A stretch of DNA of 64,000 nucleotides, taken from positions 186,001 through 250,000 of the forward strand of contig NZ_JALIQP010000003.1 of NCBI RefSeq assembly GCF_023566055.1. The letters are read 5' to 3'. Made by a program: the position numbers and the translations under genes. A model generated the notes under the pieces. That model was not told where the DNA came from. It made no database searches and saw nothing but the letters and a program-made list of their open reading frames with translations. The stretch is from Halosolutus amylolyticus (GTDB lineage Archaea; Halobacteriota; Halobacteria; Halobacteriales; Natrialbaceae). Of this stretch, positions 43,044 through 50,346 are shown in pieces. How positions within the stretch are numbered: position 1 is the first letter of the stretch; each line of letters opens with the position of its first letter.

Positions 43044-44945
43044 TCAGACCTCTTCGAGCGTGAAGTTGTCGTTGTCGCGCAGGAGGTCACGCGCCGCGAC
43101 GATGTCGTCCTCGGTGATGTCGATGCCGTAGACGTCGACCGACGACTCGTCGTACCAGTCGGACCACGTCGGCTGGAACGTAACTGCGGGGTCTGCCTGT
43201 CCGCGCTGGATGTCCTGGGTGATCGTCTCCTTGTCGACCACGCGCGCGATCGCTTCCCGTCCGTCCCGCTCCCGGGTCAGGGTGCTCCCGTTCGATCGCT
43301 GGTTGAAAAAGAGGAAGCTGATGTACGGATCCTCCTGATCTTCGACGCGGATCTCGTCGACGGCTTCCTGGAACTCCTGGACGTTCTCGCTCGGGAGTTC
43401 CATCCGATCGGCCTCTGCGTTCCGGAACCGCTCGACGCGGGTCGACTGTTCGGACTCGACGTCGAACTGGAACTGGTCGAAGTACGGCGCGTCCGCCCAC
43501 GCGTCGTCCATGACCTGGACGTTGCTGTCGTCCGTGTGCTCGTGCATGTAGTAGTCGTCGTTGCGAACGGCGGTGAACGACCCCGTCTGTCCGGGCGTTC
43601 GATCTTCGAACGTGTACGCGCCGAGGTTCCCGGTCCAGGTGAACTCCTGCACCTCGTCGGACTGGCGAAGCGCCTCCGCGTCCGGCGCGTACTCCTCGTA
43701 GAGCGCCCGCGGGTAACAGTACTCGCCCCAGAGGATCGGCCGGAGCGGGAACAGCGGGTCCGGCTCGACGAGTTCGAGCTGGAACTCGAGTTCCCCGGTC
43801 TGCTCGACGTTCTCGACGTCCACCCAGTCCGCAGGCTGGCCCGGGGGCTGATCCTCGTTCCACATGTCGGCGGCGTCGTCGGCCACCCCGTGGACGTTCT
43901 CGATCTGGAAGACCCAGTCCTCGGCGGTCATCTGTCCGTACGAGTTGCCGTCCGCGTCCGTTCCGAACTCGAGGTTGTCCCGGAGGGTACACACCCACAC
44001 CTCCCCGTCGCCGCTGTCCTCGACGTCCATGAACAGCGGGAAGACCTCGTCGTTCGTGTCGACCGCGTAGGAGTAGTCGGAGATGAGGCTGGTCCTGTTG
44101 CTCGACGGGACGTCCTCCTGTTCGGGCAGGTACGCCTCGTTGAACTGGTTGCCAGTCAGCCAGACGTAGTCGCCGCCGACCGACTGGTCGTTCCGGTACC
44201 GGTTAATATACCCGGGTGCGTAGCCGTACTGATTGAACTCGTCGGACGTGTTGATTTGCTCCTCGAACCCCCAGAACCGAAGCGACTCCGACATGAAGTT
44301 CGCCGGGAGTTCGTCGGTGAGCGCACCCATGATCTCGTTGAGGTACTCCTGTTTGTCTGCTTCCGTTTCGGCGTTCCGGAAGTCCTCGTACAGGCCTGCC
44401 ATGTCGACCTCGGGAACGTAACCGTAGGCGTTCGTCCCCGAGTCTTTCAGCCAGAACGTGTCGGTGTTCCCCGGGGTCCGCGGGTAGGAGTTGGCGGCGA
44501 TGCCGTAGAGCATGTCCCAGTCGGAGACGGTCCGGGTTCGGTCCGGCGGGCCGGCGTTGAACAGTCCCGGGTTGTACTCGAAGTCCTCCGGATCCTCGTC
44601 CGGCAGCGGTTCGGATCCGAAGTGGTCGCCGATCAGTTGCGTCTTGCCCTCGAGTTGCAGGTCGACGCCGATCTGCTCGAGGTCGCTCTGGATCTGGGAC
44701 GCGACGTCCTGGTGCGTGTCGTCGCCCTGGTCGAAGAAGATCGTCGGCGCGATCCGATCGCCGTCCGGGCCGTACAGTTCGACTTCGGGCAGGTCCGCTG
44801 CCGGATCGCTGTCGTCGTCAGTTTCGGACCCGAAACAGCCGGCGAGACCGGCAGTGGCACCGATGCCGACCGTCTGGAGGACTCGTCGGCGGGAACTCGT
44901 CACTTTTAGTTTCGCGTGATCTTCTGCCGTGGAACGATTTGGCAT
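43044..44945 (-). CDS. Dipeptide/oligopeptide ABC transporter, solute-binding lipoprotein (second system)
   Basis: 633 residues. Tat signal and lipobox (SSRRRVLQTVGIGATAGLAG, then Cys37) predict a lipid-anchored extracellular protein with an acidic linker (SETDDDSDP). The SBP_bac_5 features are a TIFFDQGDDTHQDVASQI opening and WVCTLRDNLEFGTDADGNSY with MTAEDWVFQIENVHG. Compared with the first binding protein it has little identity and an N-terminal extra segment, so the two systems probably import different solutes. First gene of the reverse-strand operon. Confidence 0.88.
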   Translation of the reverse strand: MPNRSTAEDHAKLKVTSSRRRVLQTVGIGATAGLAGCFGSETDDDSDPAADLPEVELYGPDGDRIAPTIFFDQGDDTHQDVASQIQSDLEQIGVDLQLEGKTQLIGDHFGSEPLPDEDPEDFEYNPGLFNAGPPDRTRTVSDWDMLYGIAANSYPRTPGNTDTFWLKDSGTNAYGYVPEVDMAGLYEDFRNAETEADKQEYLNEIMGALTDELPANFMSESLRFWGFEEQINTSDEFNQYGYAPGYINRYRNDQSVGGDYVWLTGNQFNEAYLPEQEDVPSSNRTSLISDYSYAVDTNDEVFPLFMDVEDSGDGEVWVCTLRDNLEFGTDADGNSYGQMTAEDWVFQIENVHGVADDAADMWNEDQPPGQPADWVDVENVEQTGELEFQLELVEPDPLFPLRPILWGEYCYPRALYEEYAPDAEALRQSDEVQEFTWTGNLGAYTFEDRTPGQTGSFTAVRNDDYYMHEHTDDSNVQVMDDAWADAPYFDQFQFDVESEQSTRVERFRNAEADRMELPSENVQEFQEAVDEIRVEDQEDPYISFLFFNQRSNGSTLTRERDGREAIARVVDKETITQDIQRGQADPAVTFQPTWSDWYDESSVDVYGIDITEDDIVAARDLLRDNDNFTLEEV

Positions 44946-44952
44946 GATAGTC

Positions 44953-44980
44953 GATCATGATCTTCAACATATATATTTAT
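44953..44980 (-). promoter_or_regulatory. TATA box and GATCATGATC palindrome of the second binding-protein gene
   Basis: On the reverse strand an A/T run (forward atatatatttat, 44969-44980) is a strong TATA element. The palindrome gatcatgatc (44953-44962) lies between it and the ATG at 44945, at the expected transcription start. Transcript nearly leaderless. Confidence 0.55.
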
Positions 44981-45189
44981 CGGAAGATGACTCGCCGCGT
45001 CTAGATCTCATTGAATAGAGTCACAAATATGAAATACGATACACTAGTATCGTATTACTATGGGATTAGGGGGTGGTATCGGGCCGACATCCAACGATCG
45101 GCAACTCTCGTCGCTCCGGATGGAACGAGTCGATCGCCGTCGAGACCCGATCGCACCGCTATTCGCGTCTCGTTCAAATTCTCACTACT

Positions 45190-45256
45190 CACGACACTCG
45201 TCACTCCGCTCCTCGGTATTGTTCGCGTCGAAACGTAGCGGGAGGTAGATTTGAAC
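45190..45256. repeat. 67-bp imperfect repeat, copy 1, ending in a tRNA-Met 3' fragment
   Basis: cacgacactcgtcactccg through agcgggaggtagatttgaac. It matches 45444-45510 with the same internal spacing and only a few substitutions. The last 20 bases equal the 3' end of the tRNA gene (acceptor strand and T-arm). Confidence 0.75.
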
Positions 45257-45355
45257 CACGCCGAGACGTACTCACTGCGATGCGCGCGTCTCGTCTGGTT
45301 CAAACTTCCACCGTGCTATACTTGCCGCTCGCGAATTTGCTCGCGGCAAAAGTAT

Positions 45356-45378
45356 AGCGGGAGGTAGATTTGAACTAC
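45356..45378. repeat. tRNA-Met 3' fragment, copy 2
   Basis: agcgggaggtagatttgaac followed by tac, identical to the acceptor/T-arm end of the tRNA at 45490-45564 and cut off after the T-arm. Flanked by a different 5' context (cttgccgctcgcgaatttgc) from copies 1 and 3. Confidence 0.75.
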
Positions 45379-45443
45379 GCCGACTTCGGTCGCCTTGCTC
45401 CCTCGTCGTCTACTTCAAATCTACTCCATACTCTTTCGACGCT

Positions 45444-45510
45444 CACGACACTCGTCACTCCGTTCCTCGTTGTTGTTCGCGTCGAAAAGTAGCGGGAGGT
45501 AGATTTGAAC
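45444..45510. repeat. 67-bp imperfect repeat, copy 2, running into the intact tRNA-Met
   Basis: Same unit as 45190-45256, 254 bases away, here continuous with the full tRNA gene. This shows that the repeat spans the tRNA 3' end plus its downstream flank. Confidence 0.75.
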
Positions 45511-45564
45511 TACCGATCTGCGGGTTATGAGCCCGCCGGAATCTCCTGGCTATCCCATCCCGCT
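45490..45564 (-). tRNA. tRNA-Met (CAU), initiator type
   Basis: Reverse strand, 75 nt. The acceptor AGCGGGA pairs with TCCCGCT and has discriminator A. The anticodon arm GCGGG-CTCATAA-CCCGC has anticodon CAT at 45527-45529, and the T-arm is GGTAG-TTCAAAT-CTACC. The 5' A1:U72 pair and three consecutive G:C pairs flanking the anticodon loop are hallmarks of archaeal initiator tRNA. No intron. An AT-rich tta-acta element (about 45584-45592) upstream can act as promoter. Confidence 0.93.
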
Positions 45565-45630
45565 ACCAGATTATACCCGAGTGCCCTAGTTAAGGGTTGT
45601 GATTCGGCCGCCGTATGTGGGTTTCTACCG

Positions 45631-46077
45631 TTAGTCCCGATGTACCTTCCACGTGAACAGGCTCTCGAAGGTGTAGTTGACGACAAATCCGACGGCGAGG
45701 CCGATCACGTTCGCGAGCAGATAGAACACGTCGAACAGGGTCACCAGTCCCCAGTACACCGCGAGCGTTACCAGGAAGCCGGCGAACCGGACCACGTACG
45801 ATCGGCCGAGCCGTTTGCCCAGTGCCCGCGGTGACATGTCGCCGAACGACGCGAACGTCCACGCCTCGTTGATCGCGAAGACGACCCCGATCGCGATCGC
45901 CCAGGCGACGACCTTCGCGAGGACGAATCCGGCGTCGGCCAGTTCGACGAGCACGAGGAGAACACCGTTGTCGACGGTCGCGCCGACGACGCCGACGCCC
46001 GCAAACTGGCCGAACCGGGTCGTCGAGACCAGCGCACGACCCCGCGTCCGGATGGCGTCGGCGAGCGAATCGCTCAT
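45631..46077 (-). CDS. GtrA family membrane protein
   Basis: 148 residues with four hydrophobic helices, e.g. FAGVGVVGATVDNGVLLVLV and VVRFAGFLVTLAVYWGLVTL. The family end VIGLAVGFVVNYTFESLFTW is typical of GtrA/DPMS-like proteins. They are thought to flip or handle polyprenyl-linked sugars for glycosylation. It has a plausible start at ATG 46077. No glycosyltransferase neighbour in the window. Confidence 0.85.
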   Translation of the reverse strand: MSDSLADAIRTRGRALVSTTRFGQFAGVGVVGATVDNGVLLVLVELADAGFVLAKVVAWAIAIGVVFAINEAWTFASFGDMSPRALGKRLGRSYVVRFAGFLVTLAVYWGLVTLFDVFYLLANVIGLAVGFVVNYTFESLFTWKVHRD

Positions 46078-46377
46078 CGTCGGGGGGTCAACCTCGCGAG
46101 CGCGCCCGACGCCGCGCTCTGGTCTCGAATCCCGTCTGTGCGTCCGATCGTCGGTTCGCGATCGCCGTGTGGAACCGGTCTTTCCGGTGGCGCGCCCGAC
46201 GGAGACCGGTCCCGAGTTCTCGACTCGGTCCGATCGACGGCCGTGCTGCCGTCAACGCGGAGTGGGTCGTCGTTCGGACGGAACGTGGAAGCGACGAGAC
46301 CGACCGTCCGGCTCATTCGTATCGGACTCTATAGCTGTGGGACGAAAAACGTTCGGAGACTGACTGGTGGGCAGGCG
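46078..46377. other. 300-base gap without a supported gene
   Basis: An 80-codon reverse frame (46074-46316) overlaps the gtrA start, but its Arg/Ser/Pro-rich composition and lack of a promoter at the right distance argue against coding. A tatagag element near 46331 could be the gtrA promoter. Confidence 0.4.
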
Positions 46378-46644
46378 CTAGATCGCGAGGTCGCCTTTCG
46401 GCCGGACGACGCTCACCGCGTCCGCATCGACCCGATCGACGTCGAGGAAGTGCGGCTGGTAGTTCCGTTTCTCGAAGTCCTCGAACTCGTCGTCGGTGCC
46501 GACGGTACACCAGAGCTGGACTTCCTCGGGGCCGTGGTACTCGCCGTTGCGGTTGATACCGAAGCAGACGACCTCCTCACCGTCGTACTCGATGATGGCA
46601 CCCTTCCGGATCCCGGGGTCCCCGTGGATGATGAGCCGCTTCAT
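46378..46644 (-). CDS. Small conserved haloarchaeal protein (HAH_0734 family)
   Basis: 88 residues from MKRLIIHGDPGIRKGAIIEY, with GINRNGEYHGPEEVQLWCTV and HFLDVDRVDADAVSVVRPKG. It matches the pattern of a short haloarchaeal-only family of unknown function. A TATA-like cgcttactcc (reverse strand, about 46668-46677) lies about 27 bases 5' of the ATG, fitting a leaderless transcript and ruling out the longer 146-codon frame. Confidence 0.75.
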   Translation of the reverse strand: MKRLIIHGDPGIRKGAIIEYDGEEVVCFGINRNGEYHGPEEVQLWCTVGTDDEFEDFEKRNYQPHFLDVDRVDADAVSVVRPKGDLAI

Positions 46645-47004
46645 GGCGGCGAATTCGCACGAGAGGGGAGTAAGCGTTTCGGAGTCCGCGCCGCCGCGAG
46701 CGGCGACGATCGGCCGTCCCCGGCAGTATGTTCCTGAGAGCCATCGACTGCAATCACACCCGTCGACGTCCTCCCAGACGCCGAAATCGGTTGTAGTATA
46801 GTAGCAACTGAAAGTCAATGCACATCTGATCGCAGGACGACGTTGTGATCAGTGTGTAAATCGTTTCAGTTGCTACTATAGTGGACGCGTCACTCGTCGG
46901 CGTTTTATTCCCGGGTTCGAGACGGGGGGCTCCGATCGGACGACGGCGACGAACCAAACGGGTTTTAAACGGCGCTGTCTTAGCCCACGCCAAGTGAGAT
47001 AACC
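46645..47004. other. Divergent intergenic region before the ribosomal operon
   Basis: Contains the promoter of the reverse-strand small gene (about 46668-46677), the MITE-like element (46797-46880) and a TATA-like ggttttaaac (46961-46970) about 37 bases before the L44e ATG. Nothing else is recognisable. Confidence 0.5.
46797..46880. mobile_element. 84-bp MITE-like element with perfect 17-bp terminal inverted repeats
   Basis: TATAGTAGCAACTGAAA at 46797-46813 and its exact complement TTTCAGTTGCTACTATA at 46864-46880 enclose about 50 bases without an open frame. Length and termini are those of a miniature inverted-repeat element mobilised by a related transposase. The ends carry TA/TATA, consistent with a TA-type target. 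It sits between the divergent HAH_0734-type and L44e genes, about 125 bases before the L44e start. No autonomous relative in the window. Confidence 0.75.
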
Positions 47005-47286
47005 ATGCAGATGCCACGCCGATTCAATACCTATTGCCCGCACTGTAACGAACACCACGAACACGAAGTCGAGAAGGCTCGATCGGGGCGCTCCTCCGGG
47101 ATGAAGTGGGACGCTCGCCGCACCCGCCGTAACACCGCCAGCATCGGGAACTCCGGTCGCTTCTCGAAGGTGCCGGGTGGCGAGAAGCCGACCAAGAAGA
47201 CCGACCTCAAGTACCGCTGCAGTGAGTGTGGCAAGGCCCACCTCCGCGAGGGATGGCGCGCCGGCCGACTCGAGTTCCAGGAGTGA
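47005..47286 (+). CDS. rpl44e: 50S ribosomal protein L44e
   Basis: 93 residues beginning [20 protein letters not shown] and ending [16 protein letters not shown]. The zinc ligands are CPHC near residue 11 and CSEC near 72, as in archaeal/eukaryal eL42 (L44e) of the large subunit E site. First gene of an operon with S27e, aIF2-alpha, Nop10 and a PAC2 protein, the standard archaeal arrangement. Confidence 0.97.
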   Translation: MQMPRRFNTYCPHCNEHHEHEVEKARSGRSSGMKWDARRTRRNTASIGNSGRFSKVPGGEKPTKKTDLKYRCSECGKAHLREGWRAGRLEFQE

Positions 47287-47291
47287 TTACA

Positions 47292-47465
47292 ATGGCAGGA
47301 AACTTCTACAGCGTCCGATGCAGTGACTGCGAGAACGAACAGACCGTCTTCGGCAAGGCCGCCACGGAGGTCTCGTGTGCCGTCTGCGGCACGACCCTCG
47401 CCCGACCGACCGGCGGGAAGGCCGAAATCGAGCACGAAGTACTCGAAACAGTCGAGTCACGATGA
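47292..47465 (+). CDS. rps27e: 30S ribosomal protein S27e
   Basis: 57 residues ([20 protein letters not shown], then [20 protein letters not shown]), a C2-C2 zinc-ribbon protein of the archaeal small subunit. Starts 5 bases after the L44e stop; its stop overlaps the aIF2-alpha ATG (ATGA). Confidence 0.97.
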   Translation: MAGNFYSVRCSDCENEQTVFGKAATEVSCAVCGTTLARPTGGKAEIEHEVLETVESR

Positions 47466-48262
47466 AATACAGCGGCTGGCCCGATCCCGGCGAACTCGTC
47501 GTCGGCAAGATCGACGAGATCGAAGACTTCGGCGTCTTCGTCGATCTCGAGGAGTACGAAGACAAACGCGGCCTGATCCACATCTCCGAGGTCGCGAGCG
47601 GCTGGATCAAGAACGTCCGCGATCACGTCCGCGAGGGCCAGATCGTCGTCTGCAAGGTCCTGGACGTCGACGAGGAGTCCCAGCAGATCGACCTCTCGCT
47701 GAAGGACGTCAACGACCACCAGCGCTCGGAGAAGATCCAGCAGTGGAAAAACGAGCAGAAGGCCGACAACTGGATGAGTCTCGCGCTCGGCGAGGAGATC
47801 GACGACGAGGACTACACCGCGATCGCGAACGAACTGATCGGTGCCCACGGGAGCCTCTACGAAGGCTTCAAGCAGGCCGCGATTCACGGTGAGGGAGCCC
47901 TCGAGGACACCGACCTCGACGACGACGAGATCGACGCGATCGTCGACACGGCCCGCGAGAACGTCTCGGTGCCGTACGTCAACGTCACCGGCTACGTCGA
48001 CCTCGAGAACCCCTCGCCGAGCGGCGTCGACGGCATCCGTGAAGCGCTCGCGGCCGCCGAAGGCAACGGCGAGGTCCCCGAGGAGGTCGACCTCGACGTC
48101 AGCTACGTCGGTGCCCCCGAGTACCGCATCGAGGTACAGGCACCGAACTACAAGACCGCCGAGTCCCAGCTCGAGGCGAGCGCCCAGCGCGCGATCGCCG
48201 CGATCGAGCAGGAAGGCGGCGAGGGCGAGTACCACCGCGAACGCCGAACCGACGACGAGTAA
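47462..48262 (+). CDS. eif2a: Translation initiation factor aIF2, alpha subunit
   Basis: 266 residues. An S1 RNA-binding domain (about 10-82: [40 protein letters not shown]) is followed by the helical middle domain and the alpha/beta C-terminal domain ([20 protein letters not shown]). With aIF2-beta and gamma it carries initiator Met-tRNA to the small subunit. The ATG at 47462 overlaps the S27e stop. Notably, the initiator tRNA gene lies 1.4 kb upstream. Confidence 0.97.
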   Translation: MKYSGWPDPGELVVGKIDEIEDFGVFVDLEEYEDKRGLIHISEVASGWIKNVRDHVREGQIVVCKVLDVDEESQQIDLSLKDVNDHQRSEKIQQWKNEQKADNWMSLALGEEIDDEDYTAIANELIGAHGSLYEGFKQAAIHGEGALEDTDLDDDEIDAIVDTARENVSVPYVNVTGYVDLENPSPSGVDGIREALAAAEGNGEVPEEVDLDVSYVGAPEYRIEVQAPNYKTAESQLEASAQRAIAAIEQEGGEGEYHRERRTDDE

Positions 48263-48441
48263 TGAAGTCCGACATCCGGGTGTGTTCGGCGTGGCGCGGG
48301 ACCCACGATCGCCCGGTGTATACCCTTTCTGACACCTGTCCGGAGTGCGGCGCCGACGCCGAAAACAGCGCGCCGGCACCGTTCGACCCCGCGGATCCCT
48401 ACGGGGAGTACCGACGGTCTCTTAAACGTCGCCGCCGCTGA
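48262..48441 (+). CDS. nop10: H/ACA RNP protein Nop10
   Basis: 59 residues. The family core VYTLSDTCPECG and the end FDPADPYGEYRRSLKRRRR are unmistakable. In place of the first CxxC of other archaeal Nop10 proteins there is a single Cys8 with His15 nearby (VCSAWRGTHDRPVY), so zinc binding may use C-H-C-C. It is part of the H/ACA pseudouridylation complex with Cbf5, Gar1 and L7Ae. Its ATG overlaps the aIF2-alpha stop (TAATG). Confidence 0.93.
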   Translation: MKSDIRVCSAWRGTHDRPVYTLSDTCPECGADAENSAPAPFDPADPYGEYRRSLKRRRR

Positions 48442-48447
48442 TACGGT

Positions 48448-49215
48448 ATGGACGAACTCGAGATCGACGCAGTCGCGGAGGTCGACCTCACGGATCCCGT
48501 CCTCGTCGAGGGGTTGCCGGGTGTGGGACACGTCGGGACGCTCGCCGTCGAACACCTGCTCGAGGAACTGGAAGCCGAGAGTACGCTCGTTCGCCGGATC
48601 TACTCCCGGGAGTTCCCGCCGAAGGTGAGCATCGAAGACGGCGTCTCCGAACTCACGTGTGCCGAGATCTACGCCGTCACGGTCCCCGACGGCCGTGACA
48701 TGCTCTTGCTGACGGGGGACCACCAGGCCCAGACGAACGAGGGCCACTACGTGTTGACCGACGCCTTCCTCGACGTCGCCGCGGAGTTCGGCGCGTCGGA
48801 CGTCTACGCGCTGGGCGGCGTGCCGACGGGCGAACTCATCGAGGAGTACGCCGTCGTCGGTGCGGTCAGCGACGAGTCGCTGTGCGAGACCCACGAGGAC
48901 GCCGGCGTCGAGTTCCGCGAGGACGAACCGGCCGGCGGCATCGTCGGCGTCTCGGGACTCCTGCTCGGACTCGGAGAGCGACGCGGCTTCGACGCGGTCT
49001 GCCTGATGGGCGAAACCAGCGGCTACCTCGTCGATCCGAAGAGCGCTCGCGCCGTCCTCGAGGTACTCGAAACCGTGCTCGGCTTCGAACTCGACTACGA
49101 GACGCTCGACGAGCGCGCCGACGAGATGGAGGAGGTCGTCGGCAAGATCCAGGAGATGGAACAGCAACAGCAGATGGACGTCCCGACCGACGACGACCTG
49201 CGCTACATCGGCTGA
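48448..49215 (+). CDS. PAC2-family protein (archaeal proteasome assembly chaperone type)
   Basis: 255 residues. Family stretches are VLVEGLPGVGHVGTLAVEHL near the N-terminus, DVYALGGVPTGELIEEY, and GGIVGVSGLLLGLGERRGFD. A C-terminal acidic helix ends in DVPTDDDLRYIG, resembling the HbYX-type tails by which PbaA-like proteins touch the proteasome core. Begins 6 bases after nop10, completing the operon. Confidence 0.88.
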   Translation: MDELEIDAVAEVDLTDPVLVEGLPGVGHVGTLAVEHLLEELEAESTLVRRIYSREFPPKVSIEDGVSELTCAEIYAVTVPDGRDMLLLTGDHQAQTNEGHYVLTDAFLDVAAEFGASDVYALGGVPTGELIEEYAVVGAVSDESLCETHEDAGVEFREDEPAGGIVGVSGLLLGLGERRGFDAVCLMGETSGYLVDPKSARAVLEVLETVLGFELDYETLDERADEMEEVVGKIQEMEQQQQMDVPTDDDLRYIG

Positions 49216-49280
49216 GCGATCGAGTTTTCACGATCGCGCATCTCGTCGTGGGCGCTCGATTCTCGTCGCGGCCAGCAACC

Positions 49281-49324
49281 AGCGGCGGCCACTCGTCGAT
49301 TTAGTGGCGGCCACTCGTCGATTC
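49281..49324. repeat. Two tandem 22-bp repeats between convergent genes
   Basis: agcggcggccactcgtcgat-tt followed by agtggcggccactcgtcgat-tc, with a third partial agcggc. Lies in the short interval between convergent PAC2 and regulator genes; no function apparent. Confidence 0.7.
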
Positions 49325-49373
49325 AGCGGCACAGAACTCGTTTCCGTCGGAAGAGGGGCCCCGCACCGCCCAC

Positions 49374-50153
49374 TCACTCTTCGAGCACTTCGTAGGAGAC
49401 GCCGGCGTCGCGGAGCCGATCGGTGACCCGCCCGACCTCGTCGGTCGTCGCGACGGCGGTGACGTGGAGGCCGCGTTCGGCACCGTCGGCAGCGACCTCG
49501 CCGGCCGCGAACGTGACGACCGGGTCGATACCGGCCTGTCGACAGGCGACGACGGCCTCGACGCCCGCTGCAACGACGCGATCGGCGTCCGCGCAGTGTT
49601 CGACGACGGTCGACTCGTCGATCGCCCGGCTCCCGCCGGCGCGGACCGTCGGGACCTGCAGGACGGTCACGGAGCCGGGTTCGAGGTCCATGACGCCCTC
49701 GAAGCTGGTGACGCCGACGTCGGTACCGGCCTCGGCGTCGGTCGTCGCGACGCCGGTTGCGGGCCCTTCCTCGCCCGGACTCGCGTGGAGCAGGCCGTCC
49801 TCGACGAACAGCGAGACGGTTTCGCCTTCCTCGATGTCGTCGGTGGCGATGTAGGCGGCCTCGCTCATCGCCCCGAGGACGTCGCCGGTGACGTGGTCCG
49901 CGAACCGTCGCACGTCGTCCGCGGCTCGAAAGAGCCAGTCGACACCTTCGTTCGTGACGCGATACCGCGATCGCCCCTCCTTCTCGACGAGTCCGTCGTC
50001 GACGAGTTCCCGGATGTACTCGCTGACGGCCTGGCTCGTGACGCCGACCTCCTCGGCGATCTCTCCCTGACTGACCGCGGGCTGGCGCTCGGCGATCTGG
50101 ACGAGGATCCGGAACCGCGTCGCCGCTCGCTTGTTGTCGAGGACGTCGACCAT
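49374..50153 (-). CDS. MarR/HTH-type transcriptional regulator with a sensing C-terminal domain
   Basis: 259 residues. Residues about 12-75 are a winged HTH (RFRILVQIAERQPAVSQGEI, AEEVGVTSQAVSEYIRELVD, then a wing EKEGRSRYRVTNEG). The remaining 180 residues include SVTVLQVPTVRAGGSRAID, VEHCADADRVVAAGVEAVVA and VTFAAGEVAADGAERGLHVT. This architecture is common in Halobacteria, with unknown ligand. It is divergent to archaeosortase A across an inverted repeat at 50284-50305, which it might bind. Confidence 0.78.
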   Translation of the reverse strand: MVDVLDNKRAATRFRILVQIAERQPAVSQGEIAEEVGVTSQAVSEYIRELVDDGLVEKEGRSRYRVTNEGVDWLFRAADDVRRFADHVTGDVLGAMSEAAYIATDDIEEGETVSLFVEDGLLHASPGEEGPATGVATTDAEAGTDVGVTSFEGVMDLEPGSVTVLQVPTVRAGGSRAIDESTVVEHCADADRVVAAGVEAVVACRQAGIDPVVTFAAGEVAADGAERGLHVTAVATTDEVGRVTDRLRDAGVSYEVLEE

Positions 50154-50283
50154 AGGGCATCTTCTCTCGAGTGCGGCAAAAAGGTACTCGGTCGCGGGTC
50201 GTCGATCGATGGGTCGATCGATCGCCTCGGTCGTGGAACGCCGACCTGCCGATACACGACAGCCGTCCGACCATCGCCGACCA

Positions 50284-50305
50284 GTTCCACAGCCCGTAGT
50301 GGAAC
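50284..50305. promoter_or_regulatory. 7-bp inverted repeat upstream of archaeosortase A
   Basis: gttccac - agcccgta - gtggaac. It lies just 5' of a TATA-like gttgatag (50311-50318) that precedes the ATG at 50347 by about 30 bases, so a bound protein would sit at the usual position of transcription factor B or an activator. Located between the divergent HTH regulator and artA. Confidence 0.4.
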
Positions 50306-50346
50306 GTCAAGTTGATAGCGCGAGAGTCCTTCGGGACAACACGACA

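Larger units (their letters stand above)
44946..45489. other. Intergenic region with repeated tRNA-tail sequences
   Basis: No gene recognised. Beyond the promoter of the binding-protein gene it contains two truncated copies of the 3' half-arm of the neighbouring tRNA-Met (45237-45256, 45356-45378). Inverted copies of its T-arm sequence (ttcaaat-like, near 45176, 45298 and 45413) form imperfect hairpins with them. Confidence 0.6.

Noticed and set aside
45237-45378. Additional tRNA genes at the repeated tRNA tails
   Set aside because: The copies stop after the T-arm; no anticodon arm or 5' acceptor strand follows, so they are fragments.
46074-46316. 80-codon reverse frame overlapping the gtrA start
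   Set aside because: Arg/Ser/Pro-rich, not acidic, and no TATA element at 25-30 bases; probably chance.
50131-50346. N-terminal extension of archaeosortase A
   Set aside because: The extra 72 codons cover the promoter and inverted repeat and lack a signal or membrane segment; ATG 50347 starts the recognisable protein.
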